A DNA stretch of 64,000 nucleotides from Nitrospira_E sp052156535 (GCF_052156535.1 NZ_JBQKUP010000036.1:1-64000); one strand, 5' to 3'; shown: positions 1 through 9,146, numbered from the stretch's first letter. Program-made: numbers and translations. Notes: generated by a model from the sequence alone, not told the origin.

Positions 1-1
1 A

Positions 2-289
2 TGCAGAGGAGCTGCCGCGCGACAACCATCATGGCTCGGAACGAAGACCGTTCCCTCACGAAGCCGGATATATGACCGCAGACCCTTCTCTCATCAGAAT
101 AAATTCCTGCTTGCAAACAAGGGGGAGTCCATATATGACAACCTCGTGTTCAGGGAGACAAACAGAATTGAATGCCGAATTCGCGGTTGGCATTGCTATT
201 TCGTTCATAAACCGTTGGATTCATTCATGACAAACTACAACATGGCTCTCGCGCCGAAACGGCATCACGGTTGCTTTAAAGAGAAGTAA
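2..289 (+). CDS. possible 3' end of an unidentified gene entering from the left edge
   Basis: A frame starting at base 2 stays open for 95 codons and ends at TAA 287-289. Its translation is mixed in composition, basic and aromatic near the end (ending HHGCFKEK), and I recognise no family. It could be the C-terminus of a gene that starts outside the window, or a chance open frame. Sequence to the left of the window would settle this. No neighbour context is available. Confidence 0.2.
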   Translation, partial: CRGAAARQPSWLGTKTVPSRSRIYDRRPFSHQNKFLLANKGESIYDNLVFRETNRIECRIRGWHCYFVHKPLDSFMTNYNMALAPKRHHGCFKEK

Positions 290-351
290 CCAGAAGGATA
301 CACCAGAAATTCAATTAGAGCCTTCTCTCTAACGGTTATAAGGTTTCTATC

Positions 352-459
352 ATGCAAATCGATGAGCTTTATCAAATTATTTCCCTCGGAATTTCGATAA
401 GCTGCGTGATCGGACTGGCAGTAGCCTGGGTGTTTTTTCTATCAAACCGGAACGAATGA
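352..459 (+). CDS. putative 35-aa single-pass membrane peptide
   Basis: A short ORF begins at ATG 352 and ends at TGA 457-459. Residues 9 to about 30 form one strongly hydrophobic helix, preceded by an acidic N-terminus and followed by a polar tail (SNRNE). A weak purine stretch (AAGG) lies upstream. The layout fits a small inner-membrane peptide of the kind that accompanies respiratory complexes, but no function can be assigned. It could be spurious because of its size. A further frame starts inside its stop codon, but its product looks non-biological. Confidence 0.3.
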   Translation: MQIDELYQIISLGISISCVIGLAVAWVFFLSNRNE

Positions 460-713
460 CAGTGTTCTGCATGGCATCTTTCTCCTCTTTCCCTCACTCC
501 CGTCCCTCTTCGTTATCCCTGCCGGTCCTTAGCAAAATCCATCCGACCCGTAACCAAGAGAGATTTTCAGCAATAACTGGCGGACATGACAAGTTTTTCG
601 AATCATGGCTGTGCAAAAACATCCAGGCAGGACGATGTCGGGAAAGGCTCGAGAAATTAATTCAGACGAGAGGAGTTAAACAGTAGGGATATTCTAAAGT
701 CCCACAATAGCAT

Positions 714-3700
714 TCAAGGACAAGCCGAAAACATGCCATTTCCATGCTGAAACAGCACGGGCGTGGAATATATTGCTACCTGGATTGAAGCAGCATGGCC
801 TGTTTCCGCGATCCCTGCGGGCGGGTCGGCATGACCCAACCCACCCGCAGGGGATGAACTCACTTGGGGGAGAAATGGACTGGCTAAGAATGTGCCGGGC
901 GTGGGTGCCACACTGTCGGACTTGGAATCCACAAAGGTACTAAAGTGGCCGCCCTCTCCCGCCACACAGCGGGACGCATAGAGTGTCGCCACGTTCACCG
1001 GCTGATCGGGCAGAGGCGCAATCGTCCCACTCAGCACCTGAATGGGTGACTCAATCGTGACCGAGCCGCTGATGCCCGTTTGCGAAGAGGCATCCAGAGT
1101 ACTCTGCGCATCCAATAAGACCGCCTTGCTCGCAATTAACGAAATATTGCCACCCTGACCGTCCACCGCCTTGGCCAGGATCTGACTGTTTTGGAGAATG
1201 ATGAAATCCGGATCTAACGTGACATTGCCCCCACCCGTGGTCTCATCACCTTTAACCGAGCTGGAAATGGTGCTGTCGACCAGTTGAATCATCTCGTTAG
1301 CGGTGAGTGTGATATTGCCACCCGAGGCTTGATCCGCTTCCGTGGTCACGGTGGCCTTGTTGATCAGAACCGTGTCATGGCCGGTGATATTAATGTTTCC
1401 GGCATTGCCCGGACCGTCGCTGCTCGCTGAGACCGTGGCCCCCTTACTGAGAGTGAAATTCTGGTCTGCCACCAACGATATGGCACCTCCGTCTCCCGCG
1501 CCGAACTCCGGCCCCGTGGCCTGACTGAATACACCCCCAGGCCTGCCATCATCCAAAACCCCAGCGATAGAAATATTGTTGGATGCCTTTACGGAAATCG
1601 TTCCACCCCCTCCCCCGCCTCTCGTCCCACTATTGATCGCTCCCCCTTCACTTAAATTAAGGGAACCGGTTTCAATCACGATTTTTCCTGCCTCACCACA
1701 GGGGCCAGAACAAAAAGTCCCATCGCCCAAGGTCGACGTAAAAATACCACTGGCCAGTATGCCACCAAGCCCTAATTCGGGTTCAACCGGGGGAAATTCC
1801 TGTTGCCCGCTAATTGAAACGTTCTTGGCAGCAATAGTGACAGTTCCACCCAAACCACTGCCTTGGGTCGCAGTGTTGATCACACCACCGCCTGTCATTT
1901 CCAAAAGATTGGTGGTAATGGAGATGTTGCCGGATTTCCCCGGACCTTCAAACCCCAAGGCATTGCTAAAGATTCCACTGGGCTGGATCTCCACTAGGTT
2001 ACCTAAAATTCCTAGATAATCGGTTGCGTTCACCCTGATGGGCCCCGCATCACTAAGACCAAGTGTGCTGGTAATCAATTGGCTGCCTTCCTTCAACTCC
2101 ACCACATTGGCGTCAATGGAAATGCCGGCAGACGGGGCACGGTTGTCGTCAATGGGCCCTAAGATGGCTCCTTGAATAAAGCTTTCTAAGCGTGAACCGA
2201 TGGCTACCACGGAATCTGCGTCTATGGAGATTCCCCCACTCTGCACAGGTCCGCTAGCCGAAATAGGACTGTTTTTCAGTACTATATTATTGCCCTTGAT
2301 CGTGACGTTACCACCTTTGGAAAAAAACGTTTCCGTGGAGATTGAAGCACTATTTAATTCTAAAGTGTCCGCCGAAATTGCCACATTGCCGGAGGGCCCC
2401 ATCGGAGGGAAGATAAAATCAGTATTGGTCCCCGTCAAAAGTCGACCATTTTCCATGAAAAAGCTGTCCGCCTTTATGTTGATGTTCCCACCCGGCCCAT
2501 CACTTCCGGTACTACTATCGATATATGAAAAAGACCCATCAGGATCACCGCGAAACGCAATGCCTCCAGTTGTAATACTGACATTACCGGCCTTTCCTGT
2601 CCCGGATGTCCCCGTAGCAATGACATTCAAGGGATCCGGACTCGTCACCATCACCGACATATTTCCTGATTCAATCTGAACCTCTCCGGCATTACCATCC
2701 CCCAAACTTCTGGCCGAAATAGTGGGAACGTCTAAATTAGTTTCAATGGCTAGATCACCGGCGAGCTGCATACTCACAGCCGTTGTTGCACCGTCGCTCT
2801 CACCCGTATCAGCAGAGATCGTGGCATTCGTCATCATTAAATTACCTCCTCGAATGATGACCGTTCCGGCGGCATCCCCACCGTCCACATTCCCGGAAAC
2901 ATTCAGCGTCGCTCCCTCCGACAGAACAATGGTCCCCATCATGGTGAACAACTCCCCATTGACGTTGGGAGCGCTGGCGAAGGTATCGGCCACCACTTCT
3001 CCAGGAGAGGCCACACTGGCTATGGCGATCTGCCCTCCCTGAGCACTGAGGGCACTATTTCCGATCGTGAGATCTTCACCAACGAGCGAGAGCGTTTGTC
3101 CGTCCCCTACGGACAACTCGCTCCCGTTAACCGAAATCGTGCCGCCGGCATTGGTATCCAGGAACCCGAATGCGGCAACCGGGGCCACACTCAACAGCAC
3201 ATCTTGCGCACTGGGCATGGCGGTGAATTGCACACCGTCGGCAAGCCTCACGTAATCTGCCGTGGTGAAATAGGCACCACCACCCACATTCAAAGTAGCA
3301 TTCTTTCCAAACACGATCCCAGCCGGATTCATGAGAAACAGATTAGCGTTGCCAAACCCTTCGGTCTGAATCTTTCCGAGAATGTTCGAGGCGTCACTAC
3401 CCGTCACACGGCTCAGAATGTTGGTCGTCGGATTTCCGGAATCATTAAGAAAATTGGCTACTCCCGTTGCTCCTACATTAAACTTATCAAAAGAATGAAA
3501 AAGATTGGACCCATTACCAGGACGCGTCCCACCGGTGATGTTGCACGCATTGCACCCGGTCGGAACATTCGTTCCCATTGTTCCGTCCCCTGTAATCATC
3601 GTTACCTGAGCCTGCGAATTTCCCCATGCACAAAAAACGAAAAACGCTACAGATAGCAGGAAAAATCCCGCGAGAATCGACTGAGGAAAAAGACGCCATC

Positions 3701-3734
3701 GAGGTTGATGAGCTACATACGCTGGGAACCACAT
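714..3734 (-). CDS. filamentous haemagglutinin-type two-partner-secretion (TpsA) exoprotein
   Basis: A 1006-residue exported adhesin-like protein. An N-terminal signal region (a hydrophobic stretch near residues 18-38, ending around NSQAQ) is followed by a haemagglutination-activity/TPS domain at about residues 45-260. That domain carries the typical NLFHSFDKFNV and NPAGIVFGKNA motifs that direct such proteins to an outer-membrane TpsB transporter. The rest is Gly/Asn/Thr/Ser-rich beta-helix sequence with many GNI/GGNVTI-type turns, consistent with a long right-handed beta-helix. Near the C-terminus there is an SRCVAGEGGHFSTF stretch, similar to tails of cyanobacterial and Nitrospira FHA-like proteins. 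No TpsB/FhaC partner gene is present in the window, so the transporter must be encoded elsewhere. Role in attachment or biofilm is inferred from the family. Confidence 0.88.
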   Translation of the reverse strand: MWFPAYVAHQPRWRLFPQSILAGFFLLSVAFFVFCAWGNSQAQVTMITGDGTMGTNVPTGCNACNITGGTRPGNGSNLFHSFDKFNVGATGVANFLNDSGNPTTNILSRVTGSDASNILGKIQTEGFGNANLFLMNPAGIVFGKNATLNVGGGAYFTTADYVRLADGVQFTAMPSAQDVLLSVAPVAAFGFLDTNAGGTISVNGSELSVGDGQTLSLVGEDLTIGNSALSAQGGQIAIASVASPGEVVADTFASAPNVNGELFTMMGTIVLSEGATLNVSGNVDGGDAAGTVIIRGGNLMMTNATISADTGESDGATTAVSMQLAGDLAIETNLDVPTISARSLGDGNAGEVQIESGNMSVMVTSPDPLNVIATGTSGTGKAGNVSITTGGIAFRGDPDGSFSYIDSSTGSDGPGGNINIKADSFFMENGRLLTGTNTDFIFPPMGPSGNVAISADTLELNSASISTETFFSKGGNVTIKGNNIVLKNSPISASGPVQSGGISIDADSVVAIGSRLESFIQGAILGPIDDNRAPSAGISIDANVVELKEGSQLITSTLGLSDAGPIRVNATDYLGILGNLVEIQPSGIFSNALGFEGPGKSGNISITTNLLEMTGGGVINTATQGSGLGGTVTIAAKNVSISGQQEFPPVEPELGLGGILASGIFTSTLGDGTFCSGPCGEAGKIVIETGSLNLSEGGAINSGTRGGGGGGTISVKASNNISIAGVLDDGRPGGVFSQATGPEFGAGDGGAISLVADQNFTLSKGATVSASSDGPGNAGNINITGHDTVLINKATVTTEADQASGGNITLTANEMIQLVDSTISSSVKGDETTGGGNVTLDPDFIILQNSQILAKAVDGQGGNISLIASKAVLLDAQSTLDASSQTGISGSVTIESPIQVLSGTIAPLPDQPVNVATLYASRCVAGEGGHFSTFVDSKSDSVAPTPGTFLASPFLPQVSSSPAGGLGHADPPAGIAETGHAASIQVAIYSTPVLFQHGNGMFSACP

Positions 3735-3895
3735 ATCAGATTCTTCTCATAAGGGTATTCCTGAAATGTTGTAAGGCCGGGAAAATTGCCCTGATTATTC
3801 CCATAATTTCATTATTATTTCCTGCCCCTTCACGGTACCGGATTGAAAAACATGATTCATTAATATACTCAAGGCTAACTGCATTTGGAGATTTC

Positions 3896-4306
3896 CTACA
3901 GTTTGCCACAAGTGCAGAGGCAACTTCCTCCGTTAGCCTCCCAATAGTTTGTAGTACAATTATCCAGCTTATTTTGGCCAGAATTCCAACACATCTGGGA
4001 ATTTTGACATTTTCTACTTCCAGATGCTGAACAGGTTTTATTGTCTGACGCTAGAATGGTCTTATCATTTTCCGCATGCCAGAAACCCGTTGCGGATCCA
4101 TTGTAATTGACCGAAGGACAACCAGTCACACCATCGTCCTTCCCTGTCCCCATAATGCCATTTGGACATTCTCCTACGATTACTGTTACGGATCCATCAT
4201 AGGAAGGGGGTGTCATAGCAGCACACCCTTGGAGAAGAAATGCGAACAAAAATACAAAAATTAATGCAGTCCAATAACGGTGGATCACAGTCAGATTAGA
4301 CATCAC
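3896..4306 (-). CDS. small Cys-rich putative lipoprotein
   Basis: A 136-residue protein. Its N-terminus (about residues 12-28) is a lipoprotein signal with lipobox LLQGC, so the mature protein would be lipid-anchored. The mature part is Gly/Asn/Cys-rich, with many cysteines in the last 60 residues (for example CLCTCGKL at the end), suggesting disulphides outside the cytoplasm. A strong GGAGG lies just upstream of a GTG/ATG start pair. It is the last of three co-directional exported-protein genes (with those at 4325 and 5203), separated by 18 bases from the preceding gene. I do not recognise a family. Confidence 0.6.
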   Translation of the reverse strand: MMSNLTVIHRYWTALIFVFLFAFLLQGCAAMTPPSYDGSVTVIVGECPNGIMGTGKDDGVTGCPSVNYNGSATGFWHAENDKTILASDNKTCSASGSRKCQNSQMCWNSGQNKLDNCTTNYWEANGGSCLCTCGKL

Positions 4307-4324
4307 AAGAATTCCTCCCTTTGG

Positions 4325-5185
4325 TTAGGGATTTTGTTTTGCTTGGGGCCTAGCCTTTAAATCCCACGGTGGATAATCATATTCTTTATCATTGACTTCT
4401 TTTGCTAAGGCATCAAAAATTTCACGGGCAGGAGCAAATTTCCCTTTAAACTGATTCGAAAATTCATCATTCTTCATACCACTATCCATGACCTTTAATT
4501 TAAATTCCTGATTTGTAGTAATCTCACCTAAGAGAAATTGGGTCATGGCTGGGATCCATACGATAAATACTTGAGATTCCTTCGATTCTACTTCCCTCCT
4601 GGCCTCAAATAATGACCCATAGATTGTGGATGGCCCATATTGGATTATCCGAAACTGTGAATCATGGCCGTTTCCGTCCTTTTCAGGTACTACGACTACA
4701 AAGGTTTGACTAACCGTTTTCTTATTTTGGTATGGATCATTAACCCCTTTCACCTGAAAAATCGCGGTGTCACTTTTACGAATGAGGTTCCTCGGGTCAG
4801 TTTCACCGGACTTATAATTTTTCAATTCATCCAATCGAATAGACGTAACCACCAAAGGCTCGATTACTTTAACGTGTTCTAATTCAGCTAGATTTTGAAA
4901 TCCTGACCTTACAATATTTTCCCGTCTTGCTTTTTGTCGTGCTTCCTGTCTTGAGAAAGGTAGAGTTTTTTCTTCATTTTGTTCTTTCGCATATACAGAA
5001 AAAAGAGACTTGAATTTGGTCGCTATCATTTCTTGTGTTTGTGTTACTTTTTCCTTTTTCAGGGTATACGCAAAAGAACCATTTCTTGCCATTTCTTGCC
5101 CCGTTTGAGCATTGCTTATTGTGCAGTCATAATAAAGGTGGACCATAAGAAAAATACCGAAACATGCTATCCCATTTACTCGCAT
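4325..5185 (-). CDS. putative exported protein of unknown function
   Basis: A 286-residue protein with a short hydrophobic N-terminus (about residues 5-24) that could be a signal peptide. The rest is soluble and charged, with no motif I recognise. A Lys/Arg/Glu-rich stretch near residues 60-95 may be helical. It lies 17 bases downstream of the papain-like protease lipoprotein gene and 18 bases upstream of the Cys-rich lipoprotein gene on the same strand, so the three are probably co-transcribed. A shared extracytoplasmic role is inference only. Confidence 0.6.
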   Translation of the reverse strand: MRVNGIACFGIFLMVHLYYDCTISNAQTGQEMARNGSFAYTLKKEKVTQTQEMIATKFKSLFSVYAKEQNEEKTLPFSRQEARQKARRENIVRSGFQNLAELEHVKVIEPLVVTSIRLDELKNYKSGETDPRNLIRKSDTAIFQVKGVNDPYQNKKTVSQTFVVVVPEKDGNGHDSQFRIIQYGPSTIYGSLFEARREVESKESQVFIVWIPAMTQFLLGEITTNQEFKLKVMDSGMKNDEFSNQFKGKFAPAREIFDALAKEVNDKEYDYPPWDLKARPQAKQNP

Positions 5186-5202
5186 AAGATTGTCTTTGAA
5201 AT

Positions 5203-6060
5203 TTAGGGATTTTTCTGAATATTTATATAGTCAACATAATGCTGGCTATTTGTGGAATTCCAGTCGAGAAATTCCCCATCGCGAAAAGCCTCATAGGACC
5301 ATTTGGTGAACTGTCTTACTAGATTCGTCTGACCACCGAAGTCACCAAATTCAGGATCTACATAAACCATCCATTTATTGGCCTCCTCCGATACCAGATC
5401 AAATACCACAAAAGAATGCCCCCCACCTCCATCCGCACGAATGACAAAACTGATAGGGCCGTACTCACAAAGTAAATGAGCAAGCTGTTCCACCGAAAGC
5501 GGTTCGAATACATAATCCCATGTAAGCCTCACGGTAGGATGATTAAAGGCCTGGTGGGGCCAGCCACTCTTCAAGCATCTGAGGTCGTTTTGGCTTCCCG
5601 GATCGCAACAATCAACTGCAACGCCTTTAACATCTGTAACAATCCGGCACTGTTTTATATCCCGTCCATGGGCTTCTCCTAGACCTTCAACACTGGCTGC
5701 CCAACACCAACTACCCGTTTCTTGGCCAACAAGTGAGTAAGAATCAAGAATAGGCCGCGCCGGACAAGCTTGTTGAATCGAGTCTGGTAAAGGGCAGGAT
5801 GGACCGAACGGAGAGACTAGACAGGGATCTCCCTTAGGAATCGCATCAATATTAATTGGAGACTTTCCGGCATCATCGGGCAATGGAGGTTTAACTCCAG
5901 GGCCTGAATTTTCTTCCATTTTTTTTTGTACAAAAACCCTTACGTCTCTTTTTATCGATAACGACGACCCCGAACAGCCTTGTAATAATACAAAGCCCAG
6001 GCCCAAGAGAACTGCACATACCACAATTTTTCTCAAGCCAATGTTTATTGAATTGGTCAT
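5203..6060 (-). CDS. lipoprotein with a papain-like cysteine protease domain
   Basis: A 285-residue protein. Residues 1-29 are a lipoprotein signal with lipobox LLQGC (Cys29). The C-terminal half carries the signature of papain-like peptidases of the C39_2/AvrRpt2-like type. Gln113 lies in QETGSWCWAAS (oxyanion hole) with nucleophile Cys119 followed by Trp-Ala-Ala. The catalytic His215 is in GGGGHSFVVF, and Asp235 in VYVDPEFGD is a candidate third residue. Extra cysteines (CC near 151) may form disulphides. It would act at the outer surface or periplasm on an unknown substrate. It is first in a three-gene exported cluster. The fold call is fairly secure, the substrate unknown. Confidence 0.75.
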   Translation of the reverse strand: MTNSINIGLRKIVVCAVLLGLGFVLLQGCSGSSLSIKRDVRVFVQKKMEENSGPGVKPPLPDDAGKSPINIDAIPKGDPCLVSPFGPSCPLPDSIQQACPARPILDSYSLVGQETGSWCWAASVEGLGEAHGRDIKQCRIVTDVKGVAVDCCDPGSQNDLRCLKSGWPHQAFNHPTVRLTWDYVFEPLSVEQLAHLLCEYGPISFVIRADGGGGHSFVVFDLVSEEANKWMVYVDPEFGDFGGQTNLVRQFTKWSYEAFRDGEFLDWNSTNSQHYVDYINIQKNP

Positions 6061-6439
6061 GGTCTTCGACTTTTACAATTGCATATTTATCAACACCTGG
6101 GCGCCATAATTCTTGATGAATTCTAATTTTCCGAATGCCCGAAAAGTATAAAAATGTTTTTGCTTAAAAATTTCCCTTTCATCCTCATTACCGTCTTGCT
6201 TTTCCTATCAAGTCCAGCCTATTTCATGTTTTTTTCTTTTACCTTTCTTTTTGATTCTGAATAGTTCCCAATTTAAGTAGCAATTGCAGTGCCGCATTCG
6301 GCCTTAACCTCCAATATTCCCTCCTAATCTCCCTCATCCCCCATTCCATAGGCATTTTCTTTAATATCATGATTGCTATGAGTCTAGGGCCTGTTCCTAT
6401 TCAGTGTAGGACGCGTATCTAATCAGATACACGTTATAT
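6061..6439. other. intergenic region with no gene, upstream of the transposon
   Basis: The AT-rich stretch between the protease lipoprotein gene and the left transposon end has no convincing coding frame. It contains the promoter side of the minus-strand lipoprotein cluster. Just before the transposon lies an inverted repeat at 6415-6430 (GTATCT-AATC-AGATAC), which could be an operator or part of the insertion target. Confidence 0.4.
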
Positions 6440-6447
6440 CTGATTGG
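6440..6447. repeat. left target-site duplication (CTGATTGG)
   Basis: The 8 bases CTGATTGG immediately outside the left inverted repeat are repeated exactly at 9171-9178 immediately outside the right inverted repeat. An 8-bp duplication is what the IS1595 family makes. Confidence 0.9.
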
Positions 6448-6471
6448 GGCGATTATGTTGATGTTGACACC
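6448..6471 (+). repeat. left terminal inverted repeat of the first IS1595 transposon
   Basis: A 24-bp repeat starting GGCGATTATG and ending GTTGACACC. Its exact reverse complement is at 9147-9170. An in-frame ATG of the DUF3800 ORF (6455) lies inside it. Confidence 0.92.
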
Positions 6472-6565
6472 TAAGCCCCTAAAGGATACGATTGCCCAGT
6501 CTGTCGTTAAGCAGATTATTCGGGCGGCTCATCCATTTACATCCCGCGAAAGGGTTTCGGCTGTC

Positions 6566-7336
6566 GTGTTTGCCTATTTCGATGAGAGCGGAAAACCTGA
6601 CCATTCGCCTGTGGTAAGTCTTGGGGCTGTGGTTGCCTCTGAGAGGAAGTGGAAGGATTTTGAAAAAGAATGGATGAAGGAGCTTTATCTGGTGAAGGCT
6701 CCCATTCATCCACGCCATAACCTTCCATATTTTCATATGACCGACTTTGAAAGCCCTGACTGTAAGGATTACAGGCATTTAAATAAAGATGCCAGAGAAG
6801 CTTTCATTTCAAGTTTGGCTGGTATCGTCAATGAAACCATTTCGTATGGTGTGGTGGAGTCATTGGCTGTGAAAGATTGGAATGAAATTGTCATGCCCCA
6901 TTTCTTAGACTCCTACAGGCAAAACCGAGGATGGTATTTGTTTATGCTTCAGAATGCTTTGATTGATATAGCCTATTGGACAAAAAATCTTTCATTGCAT
7001 GAACCAATCGCTTGTATTTTCGACACCAATAATGAGGTCTCTTATGCGGCCACTGAACATTTTAATGATATTAGAGAAAACGACTATTGTGGAATTGGTC
7101 ATAGGTTTGTATCCGCAACCTTTGCTAATAGTGTCCAGTTTTGCCCATTGCAGGCCGCAGATATATTAGCTTATGAAGGGCGAAAAGATATTCATAATAA
7201 ATATATTGATGGCGGAGAGCGCCCGATACGAAAGTTATTACAAGTGCTTTTAAAAGAAGGAAGACTCAATATTTCCCGTTCCAATCGGGAAGATCTTGAA
7301 ACCTTCAGAGACGTCTTCCTTAGGCCAAGGCAATAA
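6566..7336 (+). CDS. DUF3800 domain protein (transposon passenger)
   Basis: The N-terminus carries the DUF3800 hallmark FAYFDESGKPDHS, followed near the C-terminus by the family's QAADILAYEGRKD motif. Conserved Asp residues occur in between (for example in CIFDTNNEVS). DUF3800 proteins are widespread on mobile elements. They are suspected to have an RNase H-like nuclease fold, but I know of no settled function. The frame is open back to ATG 6455, which lies within the inverted repeat. I prefer GTG 6566, which follows an AAAGGG and places the start where the family usually begins (256 aa). It is followed 48 bases later by a membrane-protein gene, probably co-transcribed as cargo. Confidence 0.75.
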   Translation: MFAYFDESGKPDHSPVVSLGAVVASERKWKDFEKEWMKELYLVKAPIHPRHNLPYFHMTDFESPDCKDYRHLNKDAREAFISSLAGIVNETISYGVVESLAVKDWNEIVMPHFLDSYRQNRGWYLFMLQNALIDIAYWTKNLSLHEPIACIFDTNNEVSYAATEHFNDIRENDYCGIGHRFVSATFANSVQFCPLQAADILAYEGRKDIHNKYIDGGERPIRKLLQVLLKEGRLNISRSNREDLETFRDVFLRPRQ

Positions 7337-7384
7337 TAATAAATAACTGCTTGAGCTATAAGAGGAAAAGCGTACAATGGCCGG

Positions 7385-8005
7385 ATGTCTTGGGCTAAAT
7401 ATTGGATAAAAATAATCAAATGGTCATTGCGTCAAACCATTCATCGATGTGGATGGCACAACGGTGGTCTTTGGACAGTGCTAATTGGGTTTGTCTTTGG
7501 CTCATTTATTCACGTTTATAGATTCGGATTGGAAGCAGCAATACAGGAAATGGAAGTTTTTATTTCATATGGGCTTATTGGGGCTGTGCTGAGTGCTATT
7601 TTATTGTTTATTGATAGCCTGGTGTCAGCGCCTCCGTATCTTGACCATAAAAGAGTTCTGAAAATAAGAGAACTTACAAATGCCTTAGATGACAAAGCTA
7701 AAAGACAGCAGGCGCTAAATGAATTGTGGGAGTTAAGAAGGGTTGGGCTTAACCTATTAAGCGAACGTGGCATATCAAATCAAGAGAAATATGATAACTG
7801 GGCAACAAGGTTTAATGATTGGCGGGATTCAGTATTAAGGCAATCAAGCATTGTTTCTGTAAATTTAATGAATTACCTGAAAGTTTTAGGAGCAATTAAT
7901 AGAGATGTAGGCATACGGCCATTTAATACAGACCACCAGAATCAATATTTAAAAGGATCAGAAATCCTCGAAAGGCTTGAGAAGTACCTAGAAAAAGAGT
8001 TGTGA
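7385..8005 (+). CDS. two-helix membrane protein with cytoplasmic helical domain (transposon passenger)
   Basis: A 206-residue protein. Two hydrophobic segments at about residues 28-48 and 58-80 are followed by a charged, mostly helical C-terminal domain of about 120 residues with coiled-coil character (ALDDKAKRQQALNELWELRR). I recognise no family. It lies inside the first IS1595 transposon, downstream of the DUF3800 gene and converging on the transposase operon. A sensor or effector membrane partner of the DUF3800 protein is possible but speculative. Confidence 0.6.
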   Translation: MSWAKYWIKIIKWSLRQTIHRCGWHNGGLWTVLIGFVFGSFIHVYRFGLEAAIQEMEVFISYGLIGAVLSAILLFIDSLVSAPPYLDHKRVLKIRELTNALDDKAKRQQALNELWELRRVGLNLLSERGISNQEKYDNWATRFNDWRDSVLRQSSIVSVNLMNYLKVLGAINRDVGIRPFNTDHQNQYLKGSEILERLEKYLEKEL

Positions 8006-8019
8006 CAACGAGGTGTTGT

Positions 8020-8169
8020 TCACTTCTTCTTTGCTGGTTTCTTGTTGGGAATCAGCACTTTCTCAAACGACTTCTGTAGCACTTCTTGAAACTTACCGAT
8101 GTCGGCGTGTTCGATCGCTTTTTTGAGGTCGGCGTCTTTGACCTTTGTAGGCGGGATGGTATCCACCAT
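8020..8169 (-). CDS. 49-aa Lys-tailed accessory ORF downstream of the transposase
   Basis: This short ORF starts at ATG 8169 and stops at TGA 8020-8022. It lies 29 bases downstream of the transposase stop, in the same direction. The product has an amphipathic helical middle (DLKKAIEHADIGKFQEVLQ) and a basic tail KKPAKKK. The second IS1595 element in this window also has a tiny ORF with a Lys-rich tail beside its transposase (41908-42039). The shared arrangement argues that these are real accessory proteins, perhaps DNA-binding. Function is unknown. Confidence 0.5.
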   Translation of the reverse strand: MVDTIPPTKVKDADLKKAIEHADIGKFQEVLQKSFEKVLIPNKKPAKKK

Positions 8170-8198
8170 TATATTGTAATGAGGCAATGTCAATTCGT

Positions 8199-9101
8199 CT
8201 AGTAGTGGCTCGTCGTAATTAAATCAACGAACGCATCGGGACTATGGCGAGCATTGTGCCGGAATGAAAACTCATTGAGATAGAGGGGAAGGTATTGCTT
8301 GCTGACATGATGAAAACTCCCCATGATCCCACGTTTAAACAGGGACCAAAAACTATCAAGGTTAGCAGTATGGACATGGCCACGCACATATTCACCTTTA
8401 GCATGGGACACCGATTGATGGGGATAGCCCTTTTTCTTTAACAGGCGATAGCCTGAATGTTCGTCAGTGGCAACTAAGGACACATTATCGGCCACGGATT
8501 CACGGATAAACCCTTGAAGCGTAGCCGAATCGGTACGCTCAATGGCCTTGGTGACGACCATCCCTTTTCGTGAGATAGCGCCAATGACGGCAACTTTGCC
8601 AGTTCCGCCAGATATACCAACGCGTTTGTTGCGATGGCGATTCTTATCTTTTCCACCTACATAGGTTTCGTCCACTTCGACTTCTCCGGTTAATGGCAAC
8701 ACATCACCTTTCATAGCCGCTCTCCACCGATGACACATATACCAAGTAGTCCGATAGTCAGAGCCAGTGTCCTCACCAAAGATGACACGGTGCAACTGCA
8801 AGGCGCTCGCGCCCTTCTTGGCGACCAGCATCAAGTAGCCCACCTTAAACCATTGAATGAGTGGGATCTTAGTGCCCTGAAAAATGGTGTGAGTAAAGAG
8901 CGAAAAGCGATAGCCGTTCTTTCCACCACACCCGATATTCTTGCAGATCCAATGAAATGGCTTTGAAGCTAAATGGTAAATACGCTCTTTTCCATGACAT
9001 CGAGGGCACTGCACGCCTTGAGGCCACCGAGCCGCAACGAGAAAGGCTTTGCAGGCATCTTCGGTGGGGAATTGCTTGTCAAAAGCGTCAATGGTTTTCA
9101 T
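8199..9101 (-). CDS. IS1595-family transposase
   Basis: A 300-residue transposase. The N-terminal zinc ribbon has CPRCHGKE and a second Cys cluster (CKNIGCGG). The ISXO2-like catalytic core follows, with VDETYVGG, TDEHSGY and NLDSFWSLFKRGIMGSFHHVS, carrying the conserved acidic/Asn metal-binding residues. The length is typical of the family and no frameshift is seen. AAGGAG lies 9 bases before the ATG. The gene is read toward the left end of the element, and its start is 46 bases inside the right inverted repeat. Confidence 0.93.
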   Translation of the reverse strand: MKTIDAFDKQFPTEDACKAFLVAARWPQGVQCPRCHGKERIYHLASKPFHWICKNIGCGGKNGYRFSLFTHTIFQGTKIPLIQWFKVGYLMLVAKKGASALQLHRVIFGEDTGSDYRTTWYMCHRWRAAMKGDVLPLTGEVEVDETYVGGKDKNRHRNKRVGISGGTGKVAVIGAISRKGMVVTKAIERTDSATLQGFIRESVADNVSLVATDEHSGYRLLKKKGYPHQSVSHAKGEYVRGHVHTANLDSFWSLFKRGIMGSFHHVSKQYLPLYLNEFSFRHNARHSPDAFVDLITTSHY

Positions 9102-9146
9102 GATTCAGTCTCCTTATTTAAGGAGAGATTATCAGAAATAACCCTC

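Noticed and set aside
456..686. 76-codon plus-strand frame starting inside the stop codon of the small membrane ORF
   Set aside because: ATG/TGA overlap is suggestive, but the product is Ser/Pro-rich with no recognisable pattern and no ribosome site of its own.
1576..2019. Long Pro-rich plus-strand frames opposite the adhesin gene
   Set aside because: They are shadows caused by the biased codon use of the Gly/Asn/Thr-rich adhesin.
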